From positions 5,144,345 through 5,208,344 of the forward strand of contig NZ_AP025281.1 of the NCBI RefSeq assembly GCF_024347195.1: a stretch of DNA of 64,000 nt, in the 5' to 3' direction. This DNA is from Aliamphritea hakodatensis. Its GTDB lineage: Bacteria > Pseudomonadota > Gammaproteobacteria > Pseudomonadales > Balneatricaceae. The notes below the pieces were generated by a model, which saw only the letters and a program-made list of their open reading frames with translations, was not told the DNA's origin and made no database searches. The translations under genes were made by a program, and so were the position numbers. Shown one piece after another: positions 28,013 through 37,406 of the stretch. Position 1 is the stretch's first letter; the number at the start of each line of letters is the position of its first letter.

Positions 28013-29065
28013 TCAGCAACAGCCACCGCCGGCAGCCGGCGCGCTGTCAGTCGCAGCATCATACGGCAGGCTGGAACCGCAGCCTTCAAAAATACCGTAG
28101 TGGTTATCCCAGCTGCCAATAAATTCAAAATGTTGCTGTAAACGTGACTCATTAAGCATCCGGTAGGTATTACCACACACAGGGAACACCTTCCCTGTCG
28201 CTATCAGATGATGCTTATCCAGCAGGTAATTCGTTTCCTGATCAGCAATGGTGCCCTTATAAATAACGGCCTGACCATAGTCTTCACAGGCCGGTTCCAG
28301 TCCATCTATCTTAAACAGCCGGTAAGTGGCAGAGTAAAAACCAATATGGCCAATACGCTTTTCCACCTCTGCGTTATCAATACCCAGCGGGCGGTCTTCC
28401 ACCAGACGGGGGTCAGCAAAGCCACACTGTTTCGCCAGATTCTGGAAATCGTTCCAGTACAGCGCACCGCTGAGGCATTCACCGTACAGCACCGGATCAT
28501 TGACCAGTTCCTGCGGCACCCGGCGGTCGGCATAGACATCAGAGAAGTACATCTCCCCGCCCGGCTTCAGCAAACGGTAAGCCTGTTTCAGTACCGCTTC
28601 CTTATCCGGTGACAGATTGATCACACAATTGGAAACGATCAGGTCGAAGCTGTTTGCTTCCAGCCCCAGTTCATCCAGTTTTTCGATATAGCCTTTTTTA
28701 AATTCAACGTTCGAGGCTTGATAGCCAAAAGCTTCTGCATGGTAATCCAGATGACGGTTAGCAATTTCCAACTGCTCATCGGTCATATCCACCCCGACCA
28801 CAGAACCGCTTTCACCCACCAGTGCCGCCAGCGTATAGGCATCACGGCCGGAGCCGCTGCCAAGGTCCAGAATCCGCAGGCCCTTAAGCTGCTCAGGCGC
28901 GACCAGACCACAGCCGTAATAGTGGCTGCTAACTTCATCATGGATCTTCTTAAGGATGTCTTTAATCGGCTGTGGCGGCGCCTGTAACGTGCAACAGGCA
29001 TCGGTTTTCAGATCAGCGGAGCCCTGCAGGGTCTTGCCGTAATAGTCCTGAACTTGTTCATGCAT
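28013..29065 (-). CDS. arsM: Arsenite S-adenosylmethionine methyltransferase (ArsM)
   Basis: The 350-residue protein has a Rossmann SAM site, LDLGSGSGRDAYTLA, near residues 66-80. Cysteines at 24, 52, 147 and 197 reproduce the spacing of characterised ArsM (28 residues between the first two, 50 between the last two). Extra cysteines are the doublet 24-25 and a C-terminal GGGCC. It would convert arsenite to methylated arsenicals in the cytoplasm. No arsR, arsB or arsC gene lies nearby. Confidence 0.88.
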   Translation of the reverse strand: MHEQVQDYYGKTLQGSADLKTDACCTLQAPPQPIKDILKKIHDEVSSHYYGCGLVAPEQLKGLRILDLGSGSGRDAYTLAALVGESGSVVGVDMTDEQLEIANRHLDYHAEAFGYQASNVEFKKGYIEKLDELGLEANSFDLIVSNCVINLSPDKEAVLKQAYRLLKPGGEMYFSDVYADRRVPQELVNDPVLYGECLSGALYWNDFQNLAKQCGFADPRLVEDRPLGIDNAEVEKRIGHIGFYSATYRLFKIDGLEPACEDYGQAVIYKGTIADQETNYLLDKHHLIATGKVFPVCGNTYRMLNESRLQQHFEFIGSWDNHYGIFEGCGSSLPYDAATDSAPAAGGGCC

Positions 29066-29199
29066 GGGGAAGTACTTCTTTGGCGGTTATTTTAAGATCG
29101 TTAACTGGGGATCAACCATAGCCATAAGCGCAGGTTGCTGCAACTGAGCGGCCCAATTAACTAAGAGTGATTATTTCTATGCTTACTTCTGCAGGCGAG

Positions 29200-29643
29200 T
29201 CAGGACGTGATACCGCGAACGTTTTTCCGGCGCCCGCGCAAAATTTCAAAGATTCGCAAAGACACGGGAATTTTCAGTTCACTGCCCATCAGGGGAAACA
29301 GCATGAAAATAATGCTCATCACAAAGCTATACAGTAAGCCCAGCATGGCGGTAATCATGGTCAGTGAACCGGCGCTGATCACAGGCAGCAAATGCTGACC
29401 ATCACCGGTTGCAATCACCAGCGCAAATTCCAGCAATCCCACCAGACTGACAATCACCAATGCGCTCACCAGCACATCAAAAAACTTCAGTGCGTAGTCC
29501 GCCACAAAGTCGCTACTGTACTGCTTGGCAATGAAGTAGCTGGTCAAGGGAATCAGGATTGCGTAATACGGCAGGGCCAGATACACCAGTAAACATACCA
29601 GTGGGATCAGTGTTGCAAAAATCCGTTCAAGCCAGGAAGCCAT
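29200..29643 (-). CDS. Small integral membrane protein of unknown function
   Basis: The 147-residue protein has about four hydrophobic segments (residues 7-40, 55-77, 88-115) and a basic C-terminus (ILRGRRKNVR). I do not recognise a family. It is transcribed leftward and lies between the atp operon end and arsM. Confidence 0.65.
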   Translation of the reverse strand: MASWLERIFATLIPLVCLLVYLALPYYAILIPLTSYFIAKQYSSDFVADYALKFFDVLVSALVIVSLVGLLEFALVIATGDGQHLLPVISAGSLTMITAMLGLLYSFVMSIIFMLFPLMGSELKIPVSLRIFEILRGRRKNVRGITS

Positions 29644-29825
29644 TGTGTATCCGGTATCTATTCTGTTGTTCTCTGAGGATCAGAGCAATATACCAGACAA
29701 CTCTCACAAAAACCCAACTTGGGTAGTGACACATCTTCTATCAGCCTGGAATCTGCTGAACCTGTACGTATTGAGAGTCAGTTGCGCCAACGCTTCAGCA
29801 AACTATCGCCATGAATTTCAGGCAC

Positions 29826-29852
29826 AAAAAAAGCACCAGAAGGCGCTTTTTT
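29826..29852 (-). terminator. Distal copy of the atp operon terminator
   Basis: Stem GCACC/GGCGC (one G-U on the minus strand) with a T run on the minus strand from the seven A residues. It is weaker than the proximal copy at 29973. Confidence 0.65.
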
Positions 29853-29972
29853 CTAAACAGCTCTTACTAATAGGGTTATTTACCCAGCTTAGTACGAATC
29901 TGCTGAACCTGTACTTGTTGAGAGTCAGTTGCGCCAACGCTTCCAGTTATTCTCTTTACAAATCTCAGGCAC

Positions 29973-30000
29973 AAAAAAAGCGCCGTGAAGGCGCTTTTTT
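29973..30000 (-). terminator. Terminator of the atp operon
   Basis: AGCGCC-GTGAA-GGCGCT stem flanked by seven A and six T residues, so it can work in both directions. It lies 24 bp after the atpC stop. Confidence 0.9.
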
Positions 30001-30023
30001 CTAAACAGTTCTTACTAAATGGG

Positions 30024-30449
30024 TTATTTACCCAGCTTAGTACGAATCTGCTGAACGGTACGCAGTTGCGCCACAGCTTCAGCCAGCTGAGCAGTTGCGC
30101 GGGAGTAATCCAGCTCGCTGCTCTGATCGACCATAGCTTGTTCGGCATGCTTTTTCGCTTCTTCTGCAGCAGCTTCATTCAGATCGCCGGCACGCAGTGC
30201 AGTGTCCGCCAGGACAGTGACTTTGTGTGGCTGAACTTCCAGATAACCGCCGGAAACGTAAAAGATCTCCTGCTCACCACCCTGCTTTTTAAGCTCTACA
30301 GGACCTGGTTTCAGTTCCGACAGAAGCGGAGCGTGACCCGGATAAATACCCAGATCACCCAGGCTACCTGTCACTGATACGAATTCAATAAGGCCGGAGA
30401 AGATTTCTTCTTCAGCACTTACGATGTCGCAATGAACAGTCATAGCCAT
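30024..30449 (-). CDS. atpC: ATP synthase epsilon subunit
   Basis: The 141-residue F1 epsilon subunit has an N-terminal beta sandwich (HCDIVSAEEEIFSGL, GDLGIYPGHAPLLSEL) and a C-terminal helical hairpin ending QQIRTKLGK. It couples rotation in F1 and can inhibit ATP hydrolysis. It is the last gene of the atp operon, 62 bp after atpD. Its final ~45 bases recur in two tandem copies downstream. Confidence 0.96.
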   Translation of the reverse strand: MAMTVHCDIVSAEEEIFSGLIEFVSVTGSLGDLGIYPGHAPLLSELKPGPVELKKQGGEQEIFYVSGGYLEVQPHKVTVLADTALRAGDLNEAAAEEAKKHAEQAMVDQSSELDYSRATAQLAEAVAQLRTVQQIRTKLGK

Positions 30450-30511
30450 GTTTCTTTCCTCTAAGGTTTAGCTAAGGGTCAGCCGGTATTACCCGCCAAC
30501 CCTGTGAACAA

Positions 30512-31888
30512 TTACATGTTCTTAGCTTTAGCAACCACTTCGTCGATGCCGCCTACCATGTAGAAGGCTTGTTCAGGCAGATCGTCATACTCACCGTTCA
30601 GGATACCCTGGAAGCCGCTGATAGTATCTTTCAGAGAAACATACTTACCAGGCGCGCCGGTGAATACTTCAGCTACGAAGAACGGCTGAGACAGGTAACG
30701 CTGAATCTTACGCGCACGGTTTACTGTCTGCTTATCTTCTTCAGACAGCTCGTCCATACCCAGGATGGCGATGATGTCTTTCAGCTCTTTATAACGCTGC
30801 AGTACGCCCTGAACATTACGCGCTACGTCGTAGTGTTCCTGACCGATTACCAGCGGATCCAGCTGACGGGAAGTAGAATCCAGTGGATCTACCGCAGGGT
30901 AGATACCCAGCTCGGCGATCTGACGGGACAGTACTACAGTCGCATCAAGGTGGGAGAAGGTTGTTGCCGGAGACGGGTCAGTCAAGTCATCCGCCGGTAC
31001 GTATACCGCCTGGATAGATGTGATAGAACCGGTCTTCGTGGAGGTAATACGCTCCTGCAGAACACCCATCTCTTCCGCCAGTGTAGGCTGGTAACCTACT
31101 GCAGAAGGCATACGACCCAGCAGTGCAGATACTTCGGTACCTGCCAGGGTGTAACGGTAGATGTTGTCTACGAACAACAGTACGTCACGGCCTTCGTCAC
31201 GGAATTTCTCAGCCATTGTCAGGCCAGTCAGCGCTACACGCAGACGGTTACCCGGTGGCTCATTCATCTGACCATAAACCAGAGATACTTTATCCAGTAC
31301 GTTGGATTCTTTCATCTCGTAGTAGAAGTCGTTACCTTCACGGGTACGCTCACCAACACCTGCGAATACTGAGAAACCGGAGTGCTCAATCGCGATGTTA
31401 CGGATCAGTTCCATCATGTTTACGGTTTTACCTACACCGGCACCACCAAACAGACCAACTTTACCACCCTTGGCGAACGGACAAACCAGATCGATTACCT
31501 TGATGCCGGTTTCCAGCAGCTCGTTAGAAGCAGCCTGTTCAGCATAGCTAGGTGCCGGACGGTGAATAGGCATACGCTCTTCTTCACCAATGTCACCGCA
31601 CTCATCGATTGGGTTACCCAATACATCCATGATACGACCCAGAGTCGCTGTACCTACAGGTACAGAAACTGGCGCACCAGTATTTGCTACTTCCAGACCA
31701 CGGCTTACACCTTCAGTCTGACCCATAGCGATTGCACGTACGACACCGTCACCCAGCTGCTGCTGTACTTCCAGTGTCAGACCTTTGCTATCAACAGTCA
31801 GTGCATCATAGATCTTCGGTACGCTGTCACGTGGGAATTCCACGTCGACTACCGCGCCGATGATCTGAACAATACGTCCGCTACTCAT
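30512..31888 (-). CDS. atpD: ATP synthase beta subunit
   Basis: The 458-residue catalytic F1 subunit carries the Walker A motif GGAGVGKT (about residue 149), GERTREGND, DNIYRYTLAGTEVSALLGR and the DELSEEDK signal, and has the normal family length. It is preceded by atpG with a 38-bp gap. Confidence 0.97.
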   Translation of the reverse strand: MSSGRIVQIIGAVVDVEFPRDSVPKIYDALTVDSKGLTLEVQQQLGDGVVRAIAMGQTEGVSRGLEVANTGAPVSVPVGTATLGRIMDVLGNPIDECGDIGEEERMPIHRPAPSYAEQAASNELLETGIKVIDLVCPFAKGGKVGLFGGAGVGKTVNMMELIRNIAIEHSGFSVFAGVGERTREGNDFYYEMKESNVLDKVSLVYGQMNEPPGNRLRVALTGLTMAEKFRDEGRDVLLFVDNIYRYTLAGTEVSALLGRMPSAVGYQPTLAEEMGVLQERITSTKTGSITSIQAVYVPADDLTDPSPATTFSHLDATVVLSRQIAELGIYPAVDPLDSTSRQLDPLVIGQEHYDVARNVQGVLQRYKELKDIIAILGMDELSEEDKQTVNRARKIQRYLSQPFFVAEVFTGAPGKYVSLKDTISGFQGILNGEYDDLPEQAFYMVGGIDEVVAKAKNM

Positions 31889-31926
31889 GTTCGGATCCTC
31901 TTAACGTTTAAACCTGTTCACTTAGC

Positions 31927-32790
31927 TTATACAGCTGCAGCACCACTCACGATCTCAGAAATTTCCTGAGTAATCGCGGCCTGACGAGCTTTGTTATATA
32001 CCATCTGAAGCTCATCAATTAAGTCGCCGGCGTTGTCAGTTGCGTTCTTCATCGCCAGCATACGGGCTGCCTGTTCACAGGCATTGTTCTCAACCACCGC
32101 CTGGTACACCAAAGATTCTATGTAACGAACCAGTAAGCCGTTTAACAGCTCTTTTGCATCCGGTTCGTAGATGTAATCCCAGTGATGGTTAAGACGGTCA
32201 TCATCATCTTCCGCTTTCAGCGGCAGAAGCTGCTCAACTTGTGGTTGCTGTGTCATGGTGTTAACGAATTCGTTAGATACCACGAACAGCTGGTCCAGCG
32301 TGCCTTCATCGTAGGCATCCAGCATCACTTTCACTGCACCGATCAGATCGCCCATTTCAGGCTGATCGCCCAGGCCGCTCTTGGCTGCAGTTACGTTTCC
32401 GCCGAATGACTTGAAGAAGCTTACCGCCTTGGAACCCAGCGCACAGACGTCTACCTGGACATTCTGTTCACTGAACTCTTTCATTTTGGCGATCGCTGCT
32501 TTAAACGCGTTAACGTTCAAGCCACCACAAAGGCCGCGGTCGGTTGCCACAATAATGAAACCGACACGCTTTACTTCGCGCTGTTGCAGATACAGATGCT
32601 TGTATTCAGGGTTGGACTTCGCCAGGTGCTGAATTACGCCACGGATACTGCGGGCGTAAGGACGGCTTTCCTGCATGCGGTCCTGAGCTTTACGCATTTT
32701 AGATGCAGCAACCATTTCCATGGCGCTGGTAATCTTACGCGTGCTCTGAATACTGCCTATCTGCGTCTTTATCTCTTTTCCGACTGCCAT
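31927..32790 (-). CDS. atpG: ATP synthase gamma subunit
   Basis: The 287-residue central stalk subunit is recognised by the N-terminal GKEIKTQIGSIQSTRKITSA, the internal TDRGLCGGLN and the C-terminal YNKARQAAITQEISEIVSGA helix that rotates inside the alpha/beta ring. Order and length are standard. Confidence 0.97.
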   Translation of the reverse strand: MAVGKEIKTQIGSIQSTRKITSAMEMVAASKMRKAQDRMQESRPYARSIRGVIQHLAKSNPEYKHLYLQQREVKRVGFIIVATDRGLCGGLNVNAFKAAIAKMKEFSEQNVQVDVCALGSKAVSFFKSFGGNVTAAKSGLGDQPEMGDLIGAVKVMLDAYDEGTLDQLFVVSNEFVNTMTQQPQVEQLLPLKAEDDDDRLNHHWDYIYEPDAKELLNGLLVRYIESLVYQAVVENNACEQAARMLAMKNATDNAGDLIDELQMVYNKARQAAITQEISEIVSGAAAV

Positions 32791-32859
32791 AGTTCCACCT
32801 CTTAAACCTTACTTAGTAAAGGCCTGTATAAGTCGCAATACAGGCCTCTCATCGAGTAC

Positions 32860-34404
32860 TTACCAAGTTTGGGTAGATTTGAACTTCTCAATGCCAGCCT
32901 TGAACTGAGCTGCGATCTCATCGTTGTAATCGCCGCCGTCATTGATCTTAGCCATCATGTCAGCGTATTCGCTGTTGAAGTAAGAGATCAGTGCCGCTTC
33001 GAAGTCGAGGATCTTGTTCAGCGCAATATCGTTCAGGAAGCCTTCGTTTGCAGCGAACAGGCTCAGACCCATCTCCGCTACGGACATCGGGGAGTACTGC
33101 TTCTGCTTCATCAGCTCGGTTACACGCTGACCATGCTCTAACTGAGCACGGGTTGCATCGTCCAGGTCAGATGCAAACTGAGCGAATGCCGCCAGTTCAC
33201 GGTACTGAGCCAGTGCCAGACGTACACCACCACCCAGCTTCTTAACGATCTTAGTCTGAGCAGCACCACCTACACGGGATACAGACAGACCGGCGTTAAT
33301 CGCAGGACGGATACCGGAGTTGTACAGATCGGTCTCAAGGAAGATCTGACCATCGGTAATGGAGATTACGTTGGTTGGTACGAATGCAGATACGTCACCA
33401 CCCTGAGTTTCAATGATTGGCAGTGCAGTCAGGGAACCGGTCTGGCCCTTAACTTCGCCGTCAGTGAATTTCTCAACGTAGTCAGCGTTAACGCGCGCAG
33501 CACGTTCCAGCAGACGGGAGTGAAGATAGAATACGTCACCCGGATATGCTTCACGACCTGGCGGACGGCGCAACAACAGGGAGATCTGACGGTAAGCCCA
33601 GGCTTGTTTAGTCAGGTCATCGTATACGATCAGGGCATCTTCACCGCGGTCACGGTAGTATTCACCCATTGCACAACCGGCATATGGTGCCAGGAACTGC
33701 ATTGCTGCAGGATCTGATGCACCGGCAGCTACAACGATGGTGTGATCCATCGCGCCGTGCTCTTCCAGCTTACGCACAACGTTAGCAATCGTAGACTGCT
33801 TCTGACCTACGGCAACGTAGATACACTTAACGCCAGTGCCTTTCTGGTTAATGATCGCATCGATCGCAATTGCCGTTTTACCAATCTGACGGTCACCGAT
33901 GATCAGCTCACGCTGACCACGGCCGATTGGCACCATGGCATCGATAGATTTCAGACCAGTCTGTACAGGCTGATCTACTGACTGACGGTCGATTACACCA
34001 GGTGCAACCTTTTCTACCGCGTCGGTCAGTGAAGTTTCAATTGGGCCTTTACCGTCGATCGGGTTACCCAGGGCGTCTACTACACGACCCTGCAGTTCCG
34101 GACCAACAGGTACTTCCAGGATACGGCCAGTACAACGCGCGGTCATACCTTCAACCAGGTCCTGGTAGTCACCCAGTACTACAGCACCTACAGAATCACG
34201 CTCAAGGTTAAGCGCCATGCCGTAGACACCGCCAGGGAATTCAATCATTTCCCCGTACATTACGTCAGCAAGACCGTGAATCAGGATAATACCGTCAGAA
34301 ACGCTGACGATAGTACCTTCATTACGGGCTTCAGAAGAGACATCAAGTTTCTCGATGCGGCCCTTCAGAATCTCGCTGATCTCAGATGGATTCAGTTGCT
34401 GCAT
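32860..34404 (-). CDS. atpA: ATP synthase alpha subunit
   Basis: The 514-residue regulatory/nucleotide-binding subunit has the degenerate Walker A GDRQIGKT (about 169-176) and the signature PAINAGLSVSRVGGAAQ. It starts with the usual QQLNPSEISEILKGRIE. The gap to atpH is 15 bp and to atpG 69 bp. Confidence 0.97.
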   Translation of the reverse strand: MQQLNPSEISEILKGRIEKLDVSSEARNEGTIVSVSDGIILIHGLADVMYGEMIEFPGGVYGMALNLERDSVGAVVLGDYQDLVEGMTARCTGRILEVPVGPELQGRVVDALGNPIDGKGPIETSLTDAVEKVAPGVIDRQSVDQPVQTGLKSIDAMVPIGRGQRELIIGDRQIGKTAIAIDAIINQKGTGVKCIYVAVGQKQSTIANVVRKLEEHGAMDHTIVVAAGASDPAAMQFLAPYAGCAMGEYYRDRGEDALIVYDDLTKQAWAYRQISLLLRRPPGREAYPGDVFYLHSRLLERAARVNADYVEKFTDGEVKGQTGSLTALPIIETQGGDVSAFVPTNVISITDGQIFLETDLYNSGIRPAINAGLSVSRVGGAAQTKIVKKLGGGVRLALAQYRELAAFAQFASDLDDATRAQLEHGQRVTELMKQKQYSPMSVAEMGLSLFAANEGFLNDIALNKILDFEAALISYFNSEYADMMAKINDGGDYNDEIAAQFKAGIEKFKSTQTW

Positions 34405-34419
34405 GTTTAATCCTCACAC

Positions 34420-34956
34420 TCAGGCGGACAAGGCTTCGGCCAGCTTAGCCAGTCGGGCACGTACGGAGCCGTCGATAACCAGATCATCGGTCCGAACGAT
34501 TACACCACCGATAATAGACTTATCTACTTCGGAAGTAAGACTCACTTCGCAGCCCAGCTTAGTGCTAAGCGCCTGAGTTAATTTTTGTTGCTGCTGCTCG
34601 CCCAGATCAAAGGCAGTTGTTACATTAATATCAACAGATTTCTGCTGATTAGCTTTCAACTGCTCAAACTGCGCTGAGATCTCTGGTAACAAAGCTAAAC
34701 GCTGATTTTCTGCCAGCAAAAAAATGAAATTTTTTGTCTCGGCAGTCATTTGCTCCTGGCAAACGTCAATCATAGCTTCAGCTTTCTGATCGCTGGTTTG
34801 TGCCGGATTACCCAGCACCAGCTGCATTACAGGGTCCTGAGAAACGACGGCAGTTGTTGCCAGCATTTCAGACCACTGATCTAGCATATTCTTATCCAGC
34901 GCATGCTCGAAAGCGGCTTTGGTATAAGGTCGAGCGACTGTATTTAATTCAGCCAT
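34420..34956 (-). CDS. atpH: ATP synthase delta subunit
   Basis: Peripheral-stalk F1 delta subunit, 178 residues from the second of two adjacent ATG codons. GCGAGG lies 6 bases before that one and only 3 before the first (34959), so the inner start is preferred. ARPYTKAAFEHA at the N-terminus and the C-terminal VDKSIIGGVIVR are diagnostic. Confidence 0.95.
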   Translation of the reverse strand: MAELNTVARPYTKAAFEHALDKNMLDQWSEMLATTAVVSQDPVMQLVLGNPAQTSDQKAEAMIDVCQEQMTAETKNFIFLLAENQRLALLPEISAQFEQLKANQQKSVDINVTTAFDLGEQQQQKLTQALSTKLGCEVSLTSEVDKSIIGGVIVRTDDLVIDGSVRARLAKLAEALSA

Positions 34957-34968
34957 CATAAACCTCGC

Positions 34969-35439
34969 TTAAAGCTCAGCAGCCAGTTTTTCAACAAGCT
35001 GTGCGTGTGCGCTTTCGTCAACAGATGCTTCCAGAATTTTCTCTGCACCTGCAACAGCCAGAGCTGCTACCTGAGCACGCAGAGCTTCTTTAGCACGGTT
35101 AGCTTCCTGTTCGATTTCAGCCTGAGCAGCAGTGATCAGGCGGTCCGCCTCGTCACGTGCCTTATCTTTAGCTTCATCAACAATCTGGCCAGCCCGCTTA
35201 TTAGCCTGTTCAATGATGGCGGCTGCTTCTTCTTTGCTCTTGCGCATATCGGAAATGGCTTTTTCCTGAGCCAGTTCCAGATCGCGCTGAGCACGGTCAG
35301 CAGCGTCCAGACCTTCTGCAATTTTCTTCTTACGTTCAGCCAGCGCGCCGGTAATCGGCGGCCAGACGTATTTCATACAAAATACAACGAAGAAGGCAAA
35401 TGCAATGATCTGACCAATGATGGTTAGATTGATATTCAC
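34969..35439 (-). CDS. atpF: ATP synthase subunit b
   Basis: The 156-residue subunit has one N-terminal membrane helix (IGQIIAFAFFVVFCMKYVW) followed by a long charged coiled coil that dimerises to form the peripheral stalk. It ends 12 bp before atpH. Confidence 0.96.
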   Translation of the reverse strand: MNINLTIIGQIIAFAFFVVFCMKYVWPPITGALAERKKKIAEGLDAADRAQRDLELAQEKAISDMRKSKEEAAAIIEQANKRAGQIVDEAKDKARDEADRLITAAQAEIEQEANRAKEALRAQVAALAVAGAEKILEASVDESAHAQLVEKLAAEL

Positions 35440-35515
35440 GCCATTACTCCTCGCAGTTTTTAACTAATTAAAAGTAGATGTCCCTGGGGACGTTCAAAAA
35501 CTACTTATACTAGTT

Positions 35516-35743
35516 TTATACAGCGAACAGCAGGTACATGCCCAGACCAACACCGATCATAGGTACAGCGTCAACCAGACCCATTACGATGAAGAACTGA
35601 GAACGCAGCAGAGGAACCAGTTCAGGCTGACGTGCAGCACCTTCCAAGAATTTACCGCCCAGCAGACCGATACCAACAGCAGCACCGATAGCAGACAGAC
35701 CCATCATCAGAGCAGCAGCCAGATACACCAAAGATTGTTCCAT
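35516..35743 (-). CDS. atpE: ATP synthase subunit c
   Basis: The 75-residue two-helix proteolipid has the conserved polar loop GAARQPEL and the ion-carrying carboxylate Asp58 in FIVMGLVDAVPM. The helix lacks the Gln/Glu/Ser set of sodium-binding c subunits, so it is read as proton-driven despite the marine setting and the NhaD gene. Confidence 0.97.
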   Translation of the reverse strand: MEQSLVYLAAALMMGLSAIGAAVGIGLLGGKFLEGAARQPELVPLLRSQFFIVMGLVDAVPMIGVGLGMYLLFAV

Positions 35744-35810
35744 CAGATTTCTCCAATATTAAGTTTTAAGTTTTAAAGTTAATGAAAATAATTTATTCAG
35801 TAGCTACGCA

Positions 35811-36632
35811 TTAGTGATGATCATGCGACATGGCCAGGTAGACAATTGTCAGGACCATGAAGATGAACGCCTGCAGCGTAATAACCAGAATGTGGAAGAT
35901 CGCCCATGGCACGGATAGCAGCCATTGTGCCCAGAACGGCATCAGCGCGATCAGGATAAAGATCATTTCACCGGCGTACATGTTACCGAACAGTCGCAGT
36001 GCCAGAGAGATAGGCTTAGCCAACAGACCAACAATCTCCAGGAACAGGTTGAACGGCAGCATCCACTTACCCAGCGGCTGGAACGCCAGCTCACCGAAGA
36101 AGCCGCCCAGACCTTTAGCCTTAATGCTGTAATAAATAATCAGACCAAATACCGCAAACGCCATGCCCAGAGTGGCATTCACGTCAGTAGTCGGTACGAT
36201 TTTCATGTATTCAACGCCCATCTGCTGGAATGCATACGGCACCCAGTCCACCGGCACCAGATCCATCAGGTTCATCAGGAAAATCCAGACGAAAATAGTC
36301 AGGGAAAGTGGCGCAATCAGTGCATTTTTGTGATGGAAGATGCTGTTAACATTGTCTTCAACGAACTCAATGATCGTTTCTACAAAGTTTTGCAGATTTC
36401 CAGGTACACCGGAAGTTGCTGCGACAGCAACCTTGCGGAACAACCAGATAAAGAATAAACCTAAACCCACAGACCACAACATGGTGTCCACGTGGATAGC
36501 CCAGAAGCCCATTTCTGCTGCTTCCTGGCCACCGTGCGCAAAACCCCAACCGTTTTCCGGGTGGTTACCGAAAGTCAGGTTGGTGAGGTGGTGGGTAATA
36601 TAGGCTGTGGAAGTTAGTTCGCCGCTAGCCAT
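35811..36632 (-). CDS. atpB: ATP synthase subunit a
   Basis: The 273-residue membrane subunit has the essential Arg in SLALRLFGNMYAGE and a histidine-rich C-terminus (SHDHH). It forms the two half channels next to the c ring. Six hydrophobic segments are visible. It is followed by atpE after a 67-bp gap, a common spot for an extra ribosome site for the abundant c subunit. Confidence 0.96.
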   Translation of the reverse strand: MASGELTSTAYITHHLTNLTFGNHPENGWGFAHGGQEAAEMGFWAIHVDTMLWSVGLGLFFIWLFRKVAVAATSGVPGNLQNFVETIIEFVEDNVNSIFHHKNALIAPLSLTIFVWIFLMNLMDLVPVDWVPYAFQQMGVEYMKIVPTTDVNATLGMAFAVFGLIIYYSIKAKGLGGFFGELAFQPLGKWMLPFNLFLEIVGLLAKPISLALRLFGNMYAGEMIFILIALMPFWAQWLLSVPWAIFHILVITLQAFIFMVLTIVYLAMSHDHH

Positions 36633-36646
36633 TATTATCTCTCTTG

Positions 36647-37060
36647 TTAAAGTTTTTGAAATCTTTTATTCAGCCGCAACCGGATGTACAGACCAACCAG
36701 GTGCAACCCGATGTAAGTGCTAAATATGGAAAATGGATTCAATTCCTGAATCTTGACGAACACCAGCGCAAACCCAACTGTTGTCATCGTCATTTTCCAT
36801 ATTTGACTTACATATGCCTGGCGCACAACCGCACCGGCATTCTGTTGCTCCGGCGTCGTCCGTAATTTCCAGGCAGCCCAGGTATCTGGCAGCAGATAAA
36901 TCGCCCCTCCCAGTAGTGCTGAATACCCCGCAACAATACTGTAAGCACATGAAATAAGAGCAATTAATACAGTGCAAATGACTTGAATCAGGAGGATTTT
37001 ACGGAACTCTTCGAAGGTAGCACGGCCATGAACGCCCAGTTTTGCTGGTTTCTTTTTCAT
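36647..37060 (-). CDS. atpI: ATP synthase assembly protein I
   Basis: The 137-residue protein has four hydrophobic segments (for example VICTVLIALISCAYSIVAGYSALLG and a later pair), in the standard first position of gammaproteobacterial atp operons. It helps c-ring assembly or stability. Sequence conservation is low in this family, so the call rests largely on position. Confidence 0.85.
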   Translation of the reverse strand: MKKKPAKLGVHGRATFEEFRKILLIQVICTVLIALISCAYSIVAGYSALLGGAIYLLPDTWAAWKLRTTPEQQNAGAVVRQAYVSQIWKMTMTTVGFALVFVKIQELNPFSIFSTYIGLHLVGLYIRLRLNKRFQKL

Positions 37061-37406
37061 GTCAGTTTGTCACCCTCTTTCCCCTGCTTCGAGGCCTATG
37101 CACCAATCTACAGCTTCGAACAGCCTGCGCATTATAGGGACTTAAGCCAGCCGCATCAACACAAGTTACGGGCTTTTCGACCTTTGTAGGGATTTGAATT
37201 ATTTCCATCTACCCCGGACAGGGTATGGATTATCCGGACAGATTATTTACCGGTATTTTTCCGACACTTTTCTGACCACTGGTTATTTTGCAATCAGAAA
37301 AAACAAAACTGAGATAATCTAAAAACAGGTATTAGAAATACATATTAATAAGTATAAAAAAAGGCCATTTAAAACGGCCTTTTATAATCTGTGACAGCAA
37401 TCACCC
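37061..37406. promoter_or_regulatory. Gap between parB and the atp operon
   Basis: About 345 bp. The half next to parB holds its terminator; the rest is AT-rich (37190-37350) and must hold the atp operon promoter. No clear -35/-10 pair could be fixed by eye. Confidence 0.55.
37356..37385 (-). terminator. Terminator after parB
   Basis: AAAGGCC and GGCCTTT enclose a 9-base loop, with A and T tracts on both sides. It is read on the minus strand 22 bp after parB and could work both ways. Confidence 0.88.

Larger units (their letters stand above)
29749..30043. repeat. Two extra tandem copies of the atpC 3' end plus terminator
   Basis: Units 29749-29895 (147 bp) and 29896-30043 (148 bp) repeat the last ~45 coding bases of atpC, its stop and the downstream hairpin. 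Both copies share an insertion that replaces six bases of real atpC with seventeen, so one copy was made and altered, then duplicated again. The conserved blocks are the tail, the hairpin and the stop region; a ~20-bp spacer has diverged. Confidence 0.88.

Noticed and set aside
29645..30004. Plus-strand frame with an internally repeated protein sequence
   Set aside because: The protein repeat only reflects the tandem atpC-tail copies; no start signal or family.
27281..30043. CRISPR-like array
   Set aside because: The repeats here are coding-end duplications with two or three units and no regular spacers.
30569..31372. 267-codon plus-strand frame opposite atpD
   Set aside because: Shadow of the atpD coding strand; low-complexity translation without domain signals.
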